DNA from: DATBGO01 sp050011895
Lineage (GTDB): Bacteria; Actinomycetota; Actinomycetes; Streptosporangiales; Streptosporangiaceae
Length of the DNA stretch: 15,611 nucleotides
Assembly (NCBI GenBank): GCA_050011895.1
Contig: JBEKIF010000110.1
Coordinates: forward strand, 1-15,611
Reading direction: 5' to 3'
Shown: positions 1 to 7,821 of the stretch, in pieces
Layout of the letters: each line of letters begins with the position of its first letter
Position numbering within the stretch: position 1 is the first letter of the stretch
Position numbers and translations under genes: made by a program
The notes under the pieces: model-generated
The model's input: the letters and a program-made list of their open reading frames with translations, nothing else
Database searches by the model: none
What the model was told of the DNA's origin: nothing

Positions 1-1506
1 CGTCAGCGTGACCGGGGCTTGCTGGCCCGCACGGCGCTGGTGATGGAGGCCAGCGGCGTACCGGAATGGGACGGTGAGATCTGCCGGATCTGCGAGCAGG
101 CCCTGGCCGGGGATGACCTTCCTGATGGTCTGCGGGCCCGGGTCTCCTCGCGGTACGCGCAGGCGCTGGTGTACCGAGGCGAGTACGACCGGGCGGGACA
201 GGTCAGCCGGGACGCGCTGGCCGTTGCCGGATCGGCGGGGGATCCGGTCGCGCTCGTGGACGCGCTCCGGGCCCGGCAGCTAGCTTGCTGCGCCCCCGAT
301 GGAGTCGCCGAACGGGCCGTGCTGGCGAGCCGGATGGTGGAGGCTGCTGACGCCGCGGCCAGCGCTTGGCTCGAGATGTGGGGCCGGCTGTGGCGGATCG
401 ACACCTTCTTTGAGACGGGGCAGCTGAGGAGCGTCCGGCGTGAGCTCGCCGACCTCGAAGTCTGCGTGGAACGGCTCCCCGGGCCGCTCGCGCAATGGCA
501 GTTCTTGGAGACCTCTGCGACGCTGGCGCTGGCGACCGGGCGCTTCACCGAGGCGACGCGGCTGGCCTGGCAGGCGTTCAAGGCGTTCAGCGACATGGGA
601 CACCCGTTCGCGTTCGGCGGCTGCTCAGTGATCCTGGGCCAGGCGGGCCTGCACATCGGGTTCGGCAGATCCGGCTTGATCGAGCTATGGGACCAGATCC
701 CCGAGCATCTGCGGCCGGATGCCGTGGACACCACCCGCGGCGTCGCCACCGTCTTCCCCGCGCTTACCCTCGCGCTGATCCGCTTGCACCAGGGCGACCG
801 CGCCGCCGCTGAGGCGGCCTATGCCCAGGCAGGCCCGGTCCGGTCCTGGACGCCGATACCGGCGATGCGCATGGCGGCCTGGGCGCACGGGCTGCCGGTC
901 GCCATCGGCCTCGGCCGGACGCAGGACATCGAGTTCCTCGCGGCGCAGTTCGAGCCGTTCCGCGGCCAGCACGTCGCGAACGGCGCCGGGCCCGGGACCT
1001 ACATGGGCCCGGTCGAGCTGCCGCTCGGACAGGCGGCCGCCGCGCTGGGCCATCTCGGCCCGGCGGTTGAAGACCTGCAGACGGCGGGCTCGATTTGCGA
1101 CGCCAACGGCGCCCGCGGCTGCGCCGTGCAAGCCCGCGTCGAACTGGCCGCCGCGCTCACCAGCCGGCAGGCGCCGGGCGACCGGGACGAGGCGCTGGCC
1201 GCGCTGGCCGCCGCCGCGCGCGAGGCCGAACAGCTGGGGATGGTCCCGTTCACCGAATGGATCGAACAGCTGCAAGTCCAGCTGACGGCTGCGTCGGCCG
1301 GCGGCTCACCTCTCAGCCCCCGCGAGCTCGAGGTGGCCCGGCTGGTCGGGCGGGGACTGACGAACAAGCAGATCGGCCAGACCCTGTACGTCTCCGAGCG
1401 GACGGCCGAAAACCACGTGCAGCACATCCTGGCCAAGCTCGGGCTGCGCAACCGCAGCCAGATCGCCGCCTGGGCCAGCGGCGAGCACGGCGCGAGCCGT
1501 CTATGA
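1..1506 (+). CDS. LuxR-family transcriptional regulator, C-terminal part (5' end outside window)
   Basis: The frame is open from base 1, so the true start lies upstream; the TTG at 19 is only the first start-like codon. The last 65 or so residues are a LuxR/GerE helix-turn-helix: LSPRELEVARLVGRGLTNKQ followed by SERTAENHVQHILAKLGL, the usual recognition-helix pattern. Everything before it is Ala/Leu-rich and helical, like the TPR-like effector region of the large LAL-type LuxR regulators, which carry an N-terminal AAA ATPase domain; that domain would lie outside the window and is inferred. The small ABM-like gene follows 115 bases later on the same strand and could be a target. HTH assignment is firm; LAL subtype is moderate. 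Confidence 0.9.
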   Translation, partial: RQRDRGLLARTALVMEASGVPEWDGEICRICEQALAGDDLPDGLRARVSSRYAQALVYRGEYDRAGQVSRDALAVAGSAGDPVALVDALRARQLACCAPDGVAERAVLASRMVEAADAAASAWLEMWGRLWRIDTFFETGQLRSVRRELADLEVCVERLPGPLAQWQFLETSATLALATGRFTEATRLAWQAFKAFSDMGHPFAFGGCSVILGQAGLHIGFGRSGLIELWDQIPEHLRPDAVDTTRGVATVFPALTLALIRLHQGDRAAAEAAYAQAGPVRSWTPIPAMRMAAWAHGLPVAIGLGRTQDIEFLAAQFEPFRGQHVANGAGPGTYMGPVELPLGQAAAALGHLGPAVEDLQTAGSICDANGARGCAVQARVELAAALTSRQAPGDRDEALAALAAAAREAEQLGMVPFTEWIEQLQVQLTAASAGGSPLSPRELEVARLVGRGLTNKQIGQTLYVSERTAENHVQHILAKLGLRNRSQIAAWASGEHGASRL

Positions 1507-1570
1507 GTACCCAGGCCGACGGTGAAATGAGTACTCCAGTTGAGTGATTCCCCGGATGGCCGGATCCGGG
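1503..1570. promoter_or_regulatory. Repeats between the LuxR gene and the ABM-like gene, possible operator
   Basis: ATGAGTAC occurs twice (1503-1510 and 1527-1534). The second copy extends into the palindrome GAGTACTC (1529-1536) and is followed by an ACTC/GAGT inverted pair (1533-1536 and 1542-1545). An inverted repeat CCCGGAT/ATCCGGG lies at 1551-1557 and 1564-1570. Together they sit just upstream of a -10-like TAGCGT at 1579-1584. Binding by the adjacent LuxR protein is inference. Confidence 0.35.
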
Positions 1571-1578
1571 CTTTCCCG

Positions 1579-1584
1579 TAGCGT
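1579..1584 (+). promoter_or_regulatory. Putative -10 element of the ABM-like gene
   Basis: TAGCGT fits the actinobacterial TANNNT -10 pattern and lies 38 bases before the ATG at 1622, leaving room for a short leader with the ribosome site AGGAAAGG (1607-1614). No clear -35 is visible, which would suit an activator-dependent promoter. Confidence 0.35.
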
Positions 1585-1621
1585 CCTTCCTGCCAGCACA
1601 AACTCAGGAAAGGCAGGCAAC

Positions 1622-1906
1622 ATGGCACACATCCACATCGCGGCGACGCCCGGGGTAACGATCGACGGCTTCCGCGCGGTCGCCGCCAAGCACAGCGCGC
1701 CCCAGGACATCGACGGCCTGCTCGCCTGGGCGGCCGGCACGGATGAGAACGGGCTCCACGTGGTGACCGTGTGGCAGTCCAAGGCTCATATGGACCGGTG
1801 GTCAGCCGAGCAGCTCTTCCCCGCGTTCCAGTCGCTCGGCATGACCGATGTGGCGTCGAACATGGAGTTCACCGAGTACGACGCCGACGAACTGTACATC
1901 CGCTGA
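1622..1906 (+). CDS. Small dimeric alpha/beta-barrel (ABM-like) protein
   Basis: 94 residues. Starts MAHIHIAATPGVTIDGF and has the central strand GLHVVTVWQSKAHMDRW, a pattern typical of antibiotic-biosynthesis-monooxygenase-like or stress-response dimeric ferredoxin-fold proteins, where 'VWQSKEHMDRW' describes an event scored on a sheet strand plus helix. The ATG at 1622 is chosen over the upstream in-frame start at 1544 because AGGAAAGG sits 7-8 bases before it and a -10-like TAGCGT lies between the two. No catalytic residues can be named. It follows the LuxR gene and may be controlled by it. Family assignment by pattern only. Confidence 0.8.
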   Translation: MAHIHIAATPGVTIDGFRAVAAKHSAPQDIDGLLAWAAGTDENGLHVVTVWQSKAHMDRWSAEQLFPAFQSLGMTDVASNMEFTEYDADELYIR

Positions 1907-1957
1907 GCACCGGACCCAGACAGCGCGTCGCACCCCGGCATCGAGCAGCGAAGATTC

Positions 1958-1982
1958 CCCGGCCGCCGGCGCATCGGCCGGG
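1958..1982. terminator. GC-rich hairpin between convergent genes
   Basis: Perfect 8-bp inverted repeat CCCGGCCG (1958-1965) and CGGCCGGG (1975-1982) with a 9-base loop, 51 bases after the ABM-like stop and before the end of the PPOX gene on the other strand. There is no T-run, as is common for actinobacterial hairpin terminators. Could serve both directions. Confidence 0.45.
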
Positions 1983-2124
1983 ATCCGTCCCAGACATCAC
2001 CCCGCCACGAGTCACCGAGCGTCCGCCGAACTGAGATCATCACTTACACGCGTCCACCGCCATAACCGGGGCCCGGCAACTGGCGCCGATCAACCTGCTC
2101 CGAGCGGGCCGCGAGAGGGGCAGG

Positions 2125-2547
2125 TCAGTCCAAGCCCCAGCACGTCCAGCTTGAGGGCGGGCTGTCGGGTGTGATGGCCAGCAGGACCCGCCCTTCTGCT
2201 GTCAGTGCCCGAAGATGCTCATCGTCGTCCGGGACGGCGACCCCATGCTTTTCGCGGATAGCACGGAAGCGGGGCAGCTCAGCGGCGATATCCTCCCCGA
2301 TCTCTACGGTGGCCGGGACCAGGACGGCGCGGAACCTGGTGGAATCGTCAACCAGCAGCTGCGCTCGCGGGTCCCGGCGGAAGATCGCGTATTTCACGCG
2401 GCTTCGCGTTGTCGACACGTAGAAGCGCTCGCCGTCCCAGTAGAACCAGTTGGGGCTCAGGTGCGGGCGCCCGTCCCGGCGGATCCCGGCAACGATGACG
2501 TTCCGCGGCTCAGCGAGGAACGCCTCGATCTTGTCGGTAGATGCCAT
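2125..2547 (-). CDS. PPOX-class F420/FMN-binding protein
   Basis: 140 residues, a usual length for single-domain split-barrel PPOX proteins. N-terminal helix DKIEAFLAEPRNVIVAGI leads into the strand pair with GRPHLSPNWFYWDG and FYVSTTRSRVKYAIFRRDPR, the recognisable core of the actinobacterial F420-dependent PPOX group. DPRAQLLVDD and VPATVEIGED continue the barrel. Likely reduces or oxidises a small substrate with F420 or FMN in the cytoplasm; the cofactor is inferred from the family. A TAGCGT hexamer lies six bases before the ATG, a spacing that suggests a leaderless transcript. Confidence 0.88.
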   Translation of the reverse strand: MASTDKIEAFLAEPRNVIVAGIRRDGRPHLSPNWFYWDGERFYVSTTRSRVKYAIFRRDPRAQLLVDDSTRFRAVLVPATVEIGEDIAAELPRFRAIREKHGVAVPDDDEHLRALTAEGRVLLAITPDSPPSSWTCWGLD

Positions 2548-2553
2548 CCCGTT

Positions 2554-2559
2554 ACGCTA
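2554..2559 (-). promoter_or_regulatory. Putative -10 of a leaderless PPOX transcript
   Basis: On the minus strand TAGCGT, then six bases, then the ATG at 2547. There is no Shine-Dalgarno sequence. This -10-to-start distance is the normal signature of leaderless mRNAs in actinobacteria. Confidence 0.45.
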
Positions 2560-2597
2560 CCGGGCACCCCCGGCGTGTGGCCCGCCGGTGCGCCTCC

Positions 2598-2697
2598 ACC
2601 CGCGGAGCGGCAGATCCGGAGTTCGGTCAGTGAAGGGGCCGCTGCTCGAGCGCCTCGGCTAGGCCCCGATCCGATCAGGAATCGAGAAGCGCCACGG
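2598..2697 (+). repeat. Dispersed ~90-bp repeat, copy A (upstream of DUF1801 gene)
   Basis: From AGATCCGGA at 2612 to GCCACGG at 2697 this matches 7521-7608 with about five substitutions and two single-base indels; a looser match starts at ACCCGCGG (2598). The 3' third (ATCCGATCAGGAATCGAGAA) is identical in both. An outer stem GGGGCC/GGCCCC flanks a 21-base interior that in this copy folds again as CGAG/CTCG. Ends 76 bases before the DUF1801 start. Confidence 0.8.
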
Positions 2698-2773
2698 TGT
2701 GGCCGGGCCTAGCCTTTCGGTGGAGGGCCGGCATGACACCGAGCCCCTGAGCGTCAGGAAAGGAAGCCCGAGA

Positions 2774-3223
2774 ATGCCCGCGAAGAACGATAAGACCGAG
2801 TCCGGCGGCTTCAGCGCCGAGGAGCGTGCCGCGATGAAGGAGCGCGCCGCCGAGTTGCGCGCCGAGGGTAAGAAGGGCGCCAAGCAGGCCGACGGCCTGC
2901 AGGCGGTCCTCGACGGTATCGCGGGGATGGCACCGGAGGATCGTGCGCTAGCCGAGCGCGTGCATGTGACGGTGACGGCGACCGCCCCCGAGTTGTCGCC
3001 GAAGACCTGGTACGGGATGCCCGCTTACGCGAACGCGGACGGCAAGGTCGTCGTCTTCTTCCAGAACGCGGGCAAGTTCAGCTACCGTTACTCGACCCTG
3101 GGGTTCCAGGAGGCGGCGAACCTTGACGACGGCGACGTGTGGCCGGTGTCGTACGCGCTTAAGAAGTGGAGCCCCGTGGTGGAGAAGAAGGTCGCCGAGC
3201 TGGTGACGGCCGCGATCTCCTGA
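2774..3223 (+). CDS. DUF1801 (YdhG-like) protein
   Basis: 149 residues. The N-terminal 45 residues are charged and helical, with many Lys/Glu/Ala. The DUF1801 core follows: VTVTATAPELSPKTWYGMPA, then strands VVVFFQNAGKFSYRYSTLGF and a closing helix YALKKWSPVVEKKVAELV. The conserved W-Y-G-M-P-A stretch is the best hallmark. The family is small and of uncertain function; 'iron chaperone' naming comes from a Bacillus relative and should not be transferred. The ATG at 2774 is preferred over the in-frame GTG at 2699 because AGGAAAGGAAG (2756-2766) sits at proper distance. Repeat copy A lies just upstream and may hold the promoter. Confidence 0.88.
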   Translation: MPAKNDKTESGGFSAEERAAMKERAAELRAEGKKGAKQADGLQAVLDGIAGMAPEDRALAERVHVTVTATAPELSPKTWYGMPAYANADGKVVVFFQNAGKFSYRYSTLGFQEAANLDDGDVWPVSYALKKWSPVVEKKVAELVTAAIS

Positions 3224-3383
3224 CCGGTGCCGCGACCGCCGCGGAGCGACCACATCCTCCTCGGGCACAGCGGCTTCGGACCCGGAACCGCCGGTATCGC
3301 CGCCATCAACGGAGCGGCCGAGGCCCCTCGTCAAGCCCCCTTCGATCTTCTGTGGATCGAGTTCGCTTGTCGGTCGCCGGAGG

Positions 3384-3650
3384 TCAGCGCTTGGTGATTG
3401 CTCCGCGGACGGCGGGCACGACTTCGTGTGCCCAGAGGTTCAGTGTCGTGTCACCGAGGCTGTCGCCAGGAGGGAGCAAGTAGATGAAAGCGGCGGCGCC
3501 GTGTTCACGCACGGCGAAAGTCTGTTCCTCTACCCACTGCGTCACTCCGCCCCCGATCCAGCGGCCCTCGTCGTCGCGGGTCTCTGGTGGCGGATTCCGG
3601 GTGAGGCGCCCTGACACGTTGTAGATGGTCGTCGAGGACCATGGCGCCGC
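3384..3650 (-). pseudogene. C-terminal remnant of an LLM-class F420-dependent oxidoreductase
   Basis: Read on the minus strand, the segment gives IYNVSGRLTRNPPPETRDD, then GRWIGGGVTQWVEE, FAVREHGAAAFIYLLPPGD and finally LNLWAHEVVPAVRGAITKR before the stop. This is the usual C-terminal end of luciferase-like monooxygenases (the W-V-E-E helix, the 'G-A-x-F-I-Y' strand and the 'E-V-V-P-A-V-R' end). Nothing upstream of about 3650 in any minus frame resembles the N-terminal two thirds of the family, which is normally around 300 residues. The open frame does continue to 3857, but with no LLM pattern. A truncated gene is the best reading. Confidence 0.6.
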
Positions 3651-3944
3651 TGCCCGTTCACCATCGGCGGCCTGCTGGCACTGGCTGATCTGATCGACCG
3701 GCTGCGGTCCCTGCCGGCGAGCGGTGGCCTTGTCCGCCTGGCCCAGGCCGCGGCCCGAAGAGCGATCAGCAGCGCGGGATCGCCCCCAGCTAACTCCGAG
3801 CGATACGACACTGACGCGGCGGCGCGCATGCGGCGTGCCCGTAGTCAGGCCCGTCATCTGCCACCACGGACGCCATCCTTCCTGCCGGTGTCCACGGTGG
3901 TGCTCTCTGCGACAGCCCGGCGAAGTTACCAGCTGCAGCCCGGG

Positions 3945-5326
3945 TTACATCTCGATCGGTGCGGTGAGTGCGTCGAGTTCGCCTTGAAGTGCAGCGACGA
4001 GGGCTCCAGAGTCGGGGCAAGCGTCGCCGTCGACGATGACGGTCACGGTGAGGGTGCCGGCATAGGACAGGACCGCGAAAGCGATGGCGACGTTTCCGGC
4101 GACGCCAGCAAGCGGAATCATCTGGGAGACAGCCGCGCCGAGAAAGGAAACGGGGACATCGGGCCCGCGCAGGTTGGTCACGAAGCATGTGACCAAGTGC
4201 TGACGCGCTACGAGCCAGCGCAGCGCGCCGAGCGCGGCAAGGAGCCGAAATGCCGGAGCGATCAATGCGGCTGATGCTCCTCTAGTTCGGCTCTTGTGTC
4301 GTCGGGTGATCTCAGCGATCGCCGCAAGCCGGTCGAGCGGAGCACCGGATGCCGGAATCATCACCGGAGTGACCCCGACCTGGTTGCCAAGTTGAGCGGG
4401 GCTGGCCTCGGCCCTGCCCGAGACCGGCACGGACACGACGATTTGATCGATGACTTCACCTCGGTGGGCCAGGTGAGCCTGAAGTGCGCCGCTCACCGCG
4501 GTGAGGACGACATCGTTGACCGTCCCCCCGAAGGCGTGGCCGACCGAGTGGACCTGCGCCAGGTCGGCCCGCACGACGCCGAACCGGCGGCGGGCCCCGA
4601 CGGGGCGATTCAGCGAACAGCGGGGCGCCCGGGGAGCGGCCCCTGGCCGGAGTTCGGCCAGAGCATCTCGCAGACGGGCTGGGACGCGCCCAAGGTGAGT
4701 GAGTGCGTGGACCCTGCTTATGGCTGCGTCCACCGCCAGCCGCCGCGTCGATGGCTTCGCCCGGGGGAAGTTCTGCTGAGGAGCATTGACGGCTCCGTCG
4801 ACCAGGCTGGCAAGGATCGCCAGGCCGCCCATTCCGTCAGCCAGCACATGGTGGAAGACGACGATCAGAGCGCAGCCTCCCCGGCGAGCCCGGTGACGAT
4901 CGTGGCTGACCACAGCGGCTGGCCCGTGGGCAGCGGGAAGGTCACGACTCCAGCCGCTGCCCGGAGCAGTGCCTCCTCGTCGCCGGGCGGTGAACAGGCG
5001 ACTTGGTGAACGTGCTGGGCGACGTCGAACTCCGGATCATCGACCCAAACTGGCCGGCCACACCCCGGCGGTGTTGAGACCAACTGCTGTCGCAGGCGCG
5101 GAATGGCACAGATGCGATCGGCCAGCGCATCGCAGACCTCGCCCACCGCCAGGCTCTCGCCAGATCCGAACACCAGGATGGCTCCCACCTGCAGCGGCAA
5201 CGGACCGAAATCCGAGGCGAGCTCCATCAGGTCGATTGCACTCGCGCGCTCGATCAGGTCGTGCTCGGTGCCCGGCTTGAGCCCCACGAGACACATTATG
5301 GCTGCTGCGGCCCACACTCGCCGCAT
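3945..5326 (-). pseudogene. Wax ester synthase/diacylglycerol acyltransferase (WS/DGAT), single-base frameshift
   Basis: The 5' frame (4865-5326) encodes RASAIDLMELASDFGPLPLQ, the standard WS/DGAT N-terminus, and runs to TIVTGLAGE. The 3' frame (3945 to about 4885) resumes with CALIVVFHHVLADGMGGL, carrying the HHxxxDG acyl-transfer motif, then NDVVLTAVSGAL and CFVTNLRGPDVPVSFLG, both family hallmarks. One extra base in the GGGGAGG run near 4874-4882 would join the frames into 460 residues, the usual length. The family joins acyl-CoA to diacylglycerol or fatty alcohol at the membrane. As written it yields a 153-residue fragment without the active site. The start at 5326 is backed by GAGGGG eight bases upstream; ATG 5296 is an alternative. 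Sequencing error cannot be excluded. Confidence 0.85.
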
Positions 5327-5455
5327 GCGAGGGTCCCCTCGCGTTCGGGCTCAGAACCTGACCTCCATGCGGTGCAGACCGGGCGCGCGATCCGCTCACG
5401 GTGGCAGCTCGCCCGCACGGCCAGCGCGCTGAGGCTGAGATCTAGCACCGCGGCC

Positions 5456-5480
5456 GCCAGGCAGCTGTATCATGCCTGGC
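5456..5480. promoter_or_regulatory. Perfect inverted repeat in the divergent WS/DGAT-SDR intergenic region
   Basis: GCCAGGCA (5456-5463) and TGCCTGGC (5473-5480) are exact reverse complements separated by nine bases. The position is between two divergent genes, and no T-run follows, so an operator is more likely than a terminator. Centre-to-centre spacing of 17 bases suits a dimeric regulator. No regulator gene is adjacent. The rest of this 286-base gap holds an AT-richer stretch around 5521-5540 that may be the SDR promoter. Confidence 0.4.
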
Positions 5481-5612
5481 CTGACGCGCCACATGCGGCA
5501 TAGCGCGCATTCGCATCGCCGACTTGTGCATAGTTATACAGGCTGGGTCAGCCGATCCTGAGGCCGATGCCTTCGGCAAGCGGTCCTTGAAGAGCAAGGG
5601 TGGTGAGTTCTG

Positions 5613-6371
5613 GTGAAGCCCGTACTGGATGGCACGGTCGCGCTGGTGACCGGGGCTTCGAGTGGCATCGGCGCGGCCACGGCCGCCGTGCTCGCAGATC
5701 ACGGTGCGGCCGTGGCGCTGGCTGCGCGGCGCAGGGACCGGCTGGACACGCTCGCCGCCGGTATCCGCGACCAGGGCGGCACCGCGCTGGTGCTGGAGTC
5801 CGATATCACAGACGAGCAGCAGGCGACCGACGCTGTTGCGCGCACGGTCGCCGAGCTGGGGCGTCTCGACACGCTCATTAACAATGCCGGCGTGATGCTG
5901 CTCGGCCCGGCGGTCAGCGCGCCGCTGCGAGAGTGGCAGCAGATGGTCGAGCTCAACGTGCTCGGCCTGCTCTACTGCGCGCACGCCGCGCTGCCACATC
6001 TGCTGCGCGCCGCCGAGGACAGCCCGCGCCGGGTCGCCGACATGGTGAACATCAGCTCGGTGGCGGGCCGGGTGGCCCGCAATGGCAGCGGCGTCTACAA
6101 CCTGACCAAGCACGGCGTCGGCGCGTTCAGCGAGTCGCTGCGCCAGGAGGTGACCAGGCGCTACGTGCGCGTCTCACTGGTCGAGCCGGGCGCGACCGCG
6201 ACGGAGCTGGCCGGCCACAACCGGCCCGAGGTGCTCGACAGCATGCGAAACCAGTTCGGGCAAAGGATGCAGGCCGAGGACATCGCCGACGCGATCATCT
6301 ACATCGTGACCCGGCCGCGGCACGTCGCGGTGAATGAGATGCTGATCCGCCCGACCGAGCAGGAGCGGTAG
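5613..6371 (+). CDS. SDR-family NAD(P)-dependent oxidoreductase
   Basis: 252 residues, a classical SDR length. Cofactor motif TGASSGIG at residues 13-20; NNAG at 90-93; catalytic Asn115, Ser149, Tyr162 and Lys166 in NISSVAGRVARNGSGVYNLT; PGATATEL after the active site. Two arginines (39-40) after the second strand suggest NADP preference. It resembles the YdfG-like clade of short-chain alcohol/hydroxyacid dehydrogenases; the substrate cannot be told. The start is GTG, with AAGGGTGG about ten bases upstream; no ATG fits. Divergent from the WS/DGAT gene. All key residues are present, so it should be active. Confidence 0.93.
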   Translation: MKPVLDGTVALVTGASSGIGAATAAVLADHGAAVALAARRRDRLDTLAAGIRDQGGTALVLESDITDEQQATDAVARTVAELGRLDTLINNAGVMLLGPAVSAPLREWQQMVELNVLGLLYCAHAALPHLLRAAEDSPRRVADMVNISSVAGRVARNGSGVYNLTKHGVGAFSESLRQEVTRRYVRVSLVEPGATATELAGHNRPEVLDSMRNQFGQRMQAEDIADAIIYIVTRPRHVAVNEMLIRPTEQER

Positions 6372-6578
6372 CCCGGCGCTGGCAGGGTGCCTCAGAACGC
6401 CGTTAGGGTTCCGAGTTGCGCTTGCAACCAGTAAATGCGCGGACCGCATTCAGATGAGGGTGTCCGTGCGGCGAGCCTCGTCAGTCTCGCGTGCCGTGGA
6501 GAATGGCGTCATGTCGCCATCCGGATCCCTGGCGCTGCGTGGCGAGACTGGCCAGCGGGCCGTTTACGGGGCGTTTCA

Positions 6579-7499
6579 GTGACGCCGAGTGAGTTGATGG
6601 AGCGGCTGTCCGGGCTGCGAAGAGCGCAGATTGGCGGGCACCGGGCGCCGCATAAGCCGCTGCTGTTGTTGTGGCTGTTCGGCAGGTTCGCGGCCACCGG
6701 TTCGGCACTGGCGCCTTATGCCGAGGCCGCGGATCCGGTGAGCTGGCTCATCAACGACTTCGGGCCGCCGGTCGCAAGCCCGGCGCTGGAGCGCCAGCGA
6801 GCGGCCATGCCCTTCGTGCACCTTGAGCGTGAACTATGGGAGCTTCGCGATCACAGTGGCCATGACATAGGCCCAGACGCGGCCGAAAGAACGCGATGGC
6901 TGCTTGATCACGGCGCCGTTGGCCAGCTCCGGCCCGAAGTCACCGCCCTTCTTGCTGACAGCACGACCCTGGCCGCAGCCGCGCGGCTGCTCCTGGACCA
7001 GCACTTCACGCCCGTGCTCAGCGAGATGATTTGCGCAGCAGTCGGTCTTGATCTCGCCATCCTCGAGGTACCCCAGATCTCGCGGGCCTCGGTGCGCCGG
7101 CCACGCGCGCCGGGCTTCGCCGAGCAGGTCCTGCGCGCCTACGCTTATCGGTGCGCCATGTGCGGATTCGACGGCAGGCTCGGCCGCAATCCCGTTGCCA
7201 TCGAAGGTGCGCACGTTCGCTGGCACAGCCAGGACGGCCCAGACGACCTAGCGAACGCGATCGCGTTGTGCTCACTGCACCACGCGCTGTTCGACTGCGG
7301 CGTCCTCGGCCTCAGCCCGGACCTGCGGATTACCGTATCTCCGCTGTATGTCGCGACCAGCCAGGCAGGCCGGGCCATCGACGCCCTCGCTGGCCAGCCA
7401 CTACTGAACATCCGGCCAGGCCAGCCGTCCGTCGACGTCATCTACGTCACCTGGCACACGATCCAGGTCTTCAAAAGCCACGGCCACCGGGCCGCCTGA
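6579..7499 (+). CDS. Probable phosphorothioated-DNA-binding restriction endonuclease (SBD-like domain + HNH)
   Basis: 306 residues from GTG 6579. The N-terminal half begins with HRAPHKPLLLLWLFGRFA (residues 21-38) and contains FVHLERELWEL (79-89), a pattern I associate with the sulfur-binding domain of McrA-like enzymes that recognise Dnd phosphorothioate DNA. The C-terminal half is an HNH nuclease with a zinc site: CAMC (192-195), EGAHVRWHSQDGPDDLANAI with His212 and Asn226, and CSLHHALFD with Cys231, His234 and His235. It would cleave phosphorothioate-modified foreign DNA (type IV restriction). An upstream start at 6435 is open but adds 48 residues of unlikely composition. TTG 6594 or ATG 6597 are other possible starts. 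No dnd genes are in view. HNH is firm; the sulfur-binding call is from memory of the family. Confidence 0.82.
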   Translation: MTPSELMERLSGLRRAQIGGHRAPHKPLLLLWLFGRFAATGSALAPYAEAADPVSWLINDFGPPVASPALERQRAAMPFVHLERELWELRDHSGHDIGPDAAERTRWLLDHGAVGQLRPEVTALLADSTTLAAAARLLLDQHFTPVLSEMICAAVGLDLAILEVPQISRASVRRPRAPGFAEQVLRAYAYRCAMCGFDGRLGRNPVAIEGAHVRWHSQDGPDDLANAIALCSLHHALFDCGVLGLSPDLRITVSPLYVATSQAGRAIDALAGQPLLNIRPGQPSVDVIYVTWHTIQVFKSHGHRAA

Positions 7500-7510
7500 G
7501 GACGACCCCG

Positions 7511-7608
7511 ACCCGCGGCTAGATCCGGACGATCGGTCAGTGAAGGGGGCCGCTGCTGAAGCGCCTCGGCTGGGCCCCGATCCGATCAGGAATCGAGAAG
7601 CGCCATGG
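7511..7608 (+). repeat. Dispersed ~90-bp repeat, copy B (between convergent genes)
   Basis: About 92% identical to 2612-2697 over the core, same orientation. The outer GGGGCC/GGCCCC stem is kept, while the inner CGAG/CTCG pairing of copy A is broken here by two substitutions. There is no DUF1801 gene or other credible plus-strand gene after it, unlike copy A. Confidence 0.8.
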
Positions 7609-7793
7609 CGGTTAGGCGGACCAGTTGAATGACGCAGAGCTTCAGGTGGGCGAGCCGACAGGGACTGCGTACTTGTACTTGTCCCGACGCAACCAGAACA
7701 AGCGCTCGTTCCTCAGGCGTCCGCCGTGGCTGCGCCGGGAAGCGCCGGTCAGGATCGACGCGGCTTGCCAGAAATTCAGATGGCTAGGTTCGG

Positions 7794-7821
7794 CGGGACG
7801 CGGGACGCGGGACGCGGGACG
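7794..7821. repeat. Four tandem copies of CGGGACG
   Basis: CGGGACG repeats exactly at 7794-7800, 7801-7807, 7808-7814 and 7815-7821, ending 43 bases beyond the 3' end of the quinoprotein-like gene. A heptamer cannot preserve a reading frame on copy-number change, in keeping with a non-coding position. Confidence 0.85.

Noticed and set aside
3615..3960. Plus-strand frame with FTIGGLLALADLIDRLRSLP
   Set aside because: Looks helical but has no start with a ribosome site, no known family, and overlaps the region antisense to the LLM remnant.
5442..6113. 223-residue minus-strand ORF
   Set aside because: Shadow of the SDR gene, which has all its catalytic residues on the plus strand.
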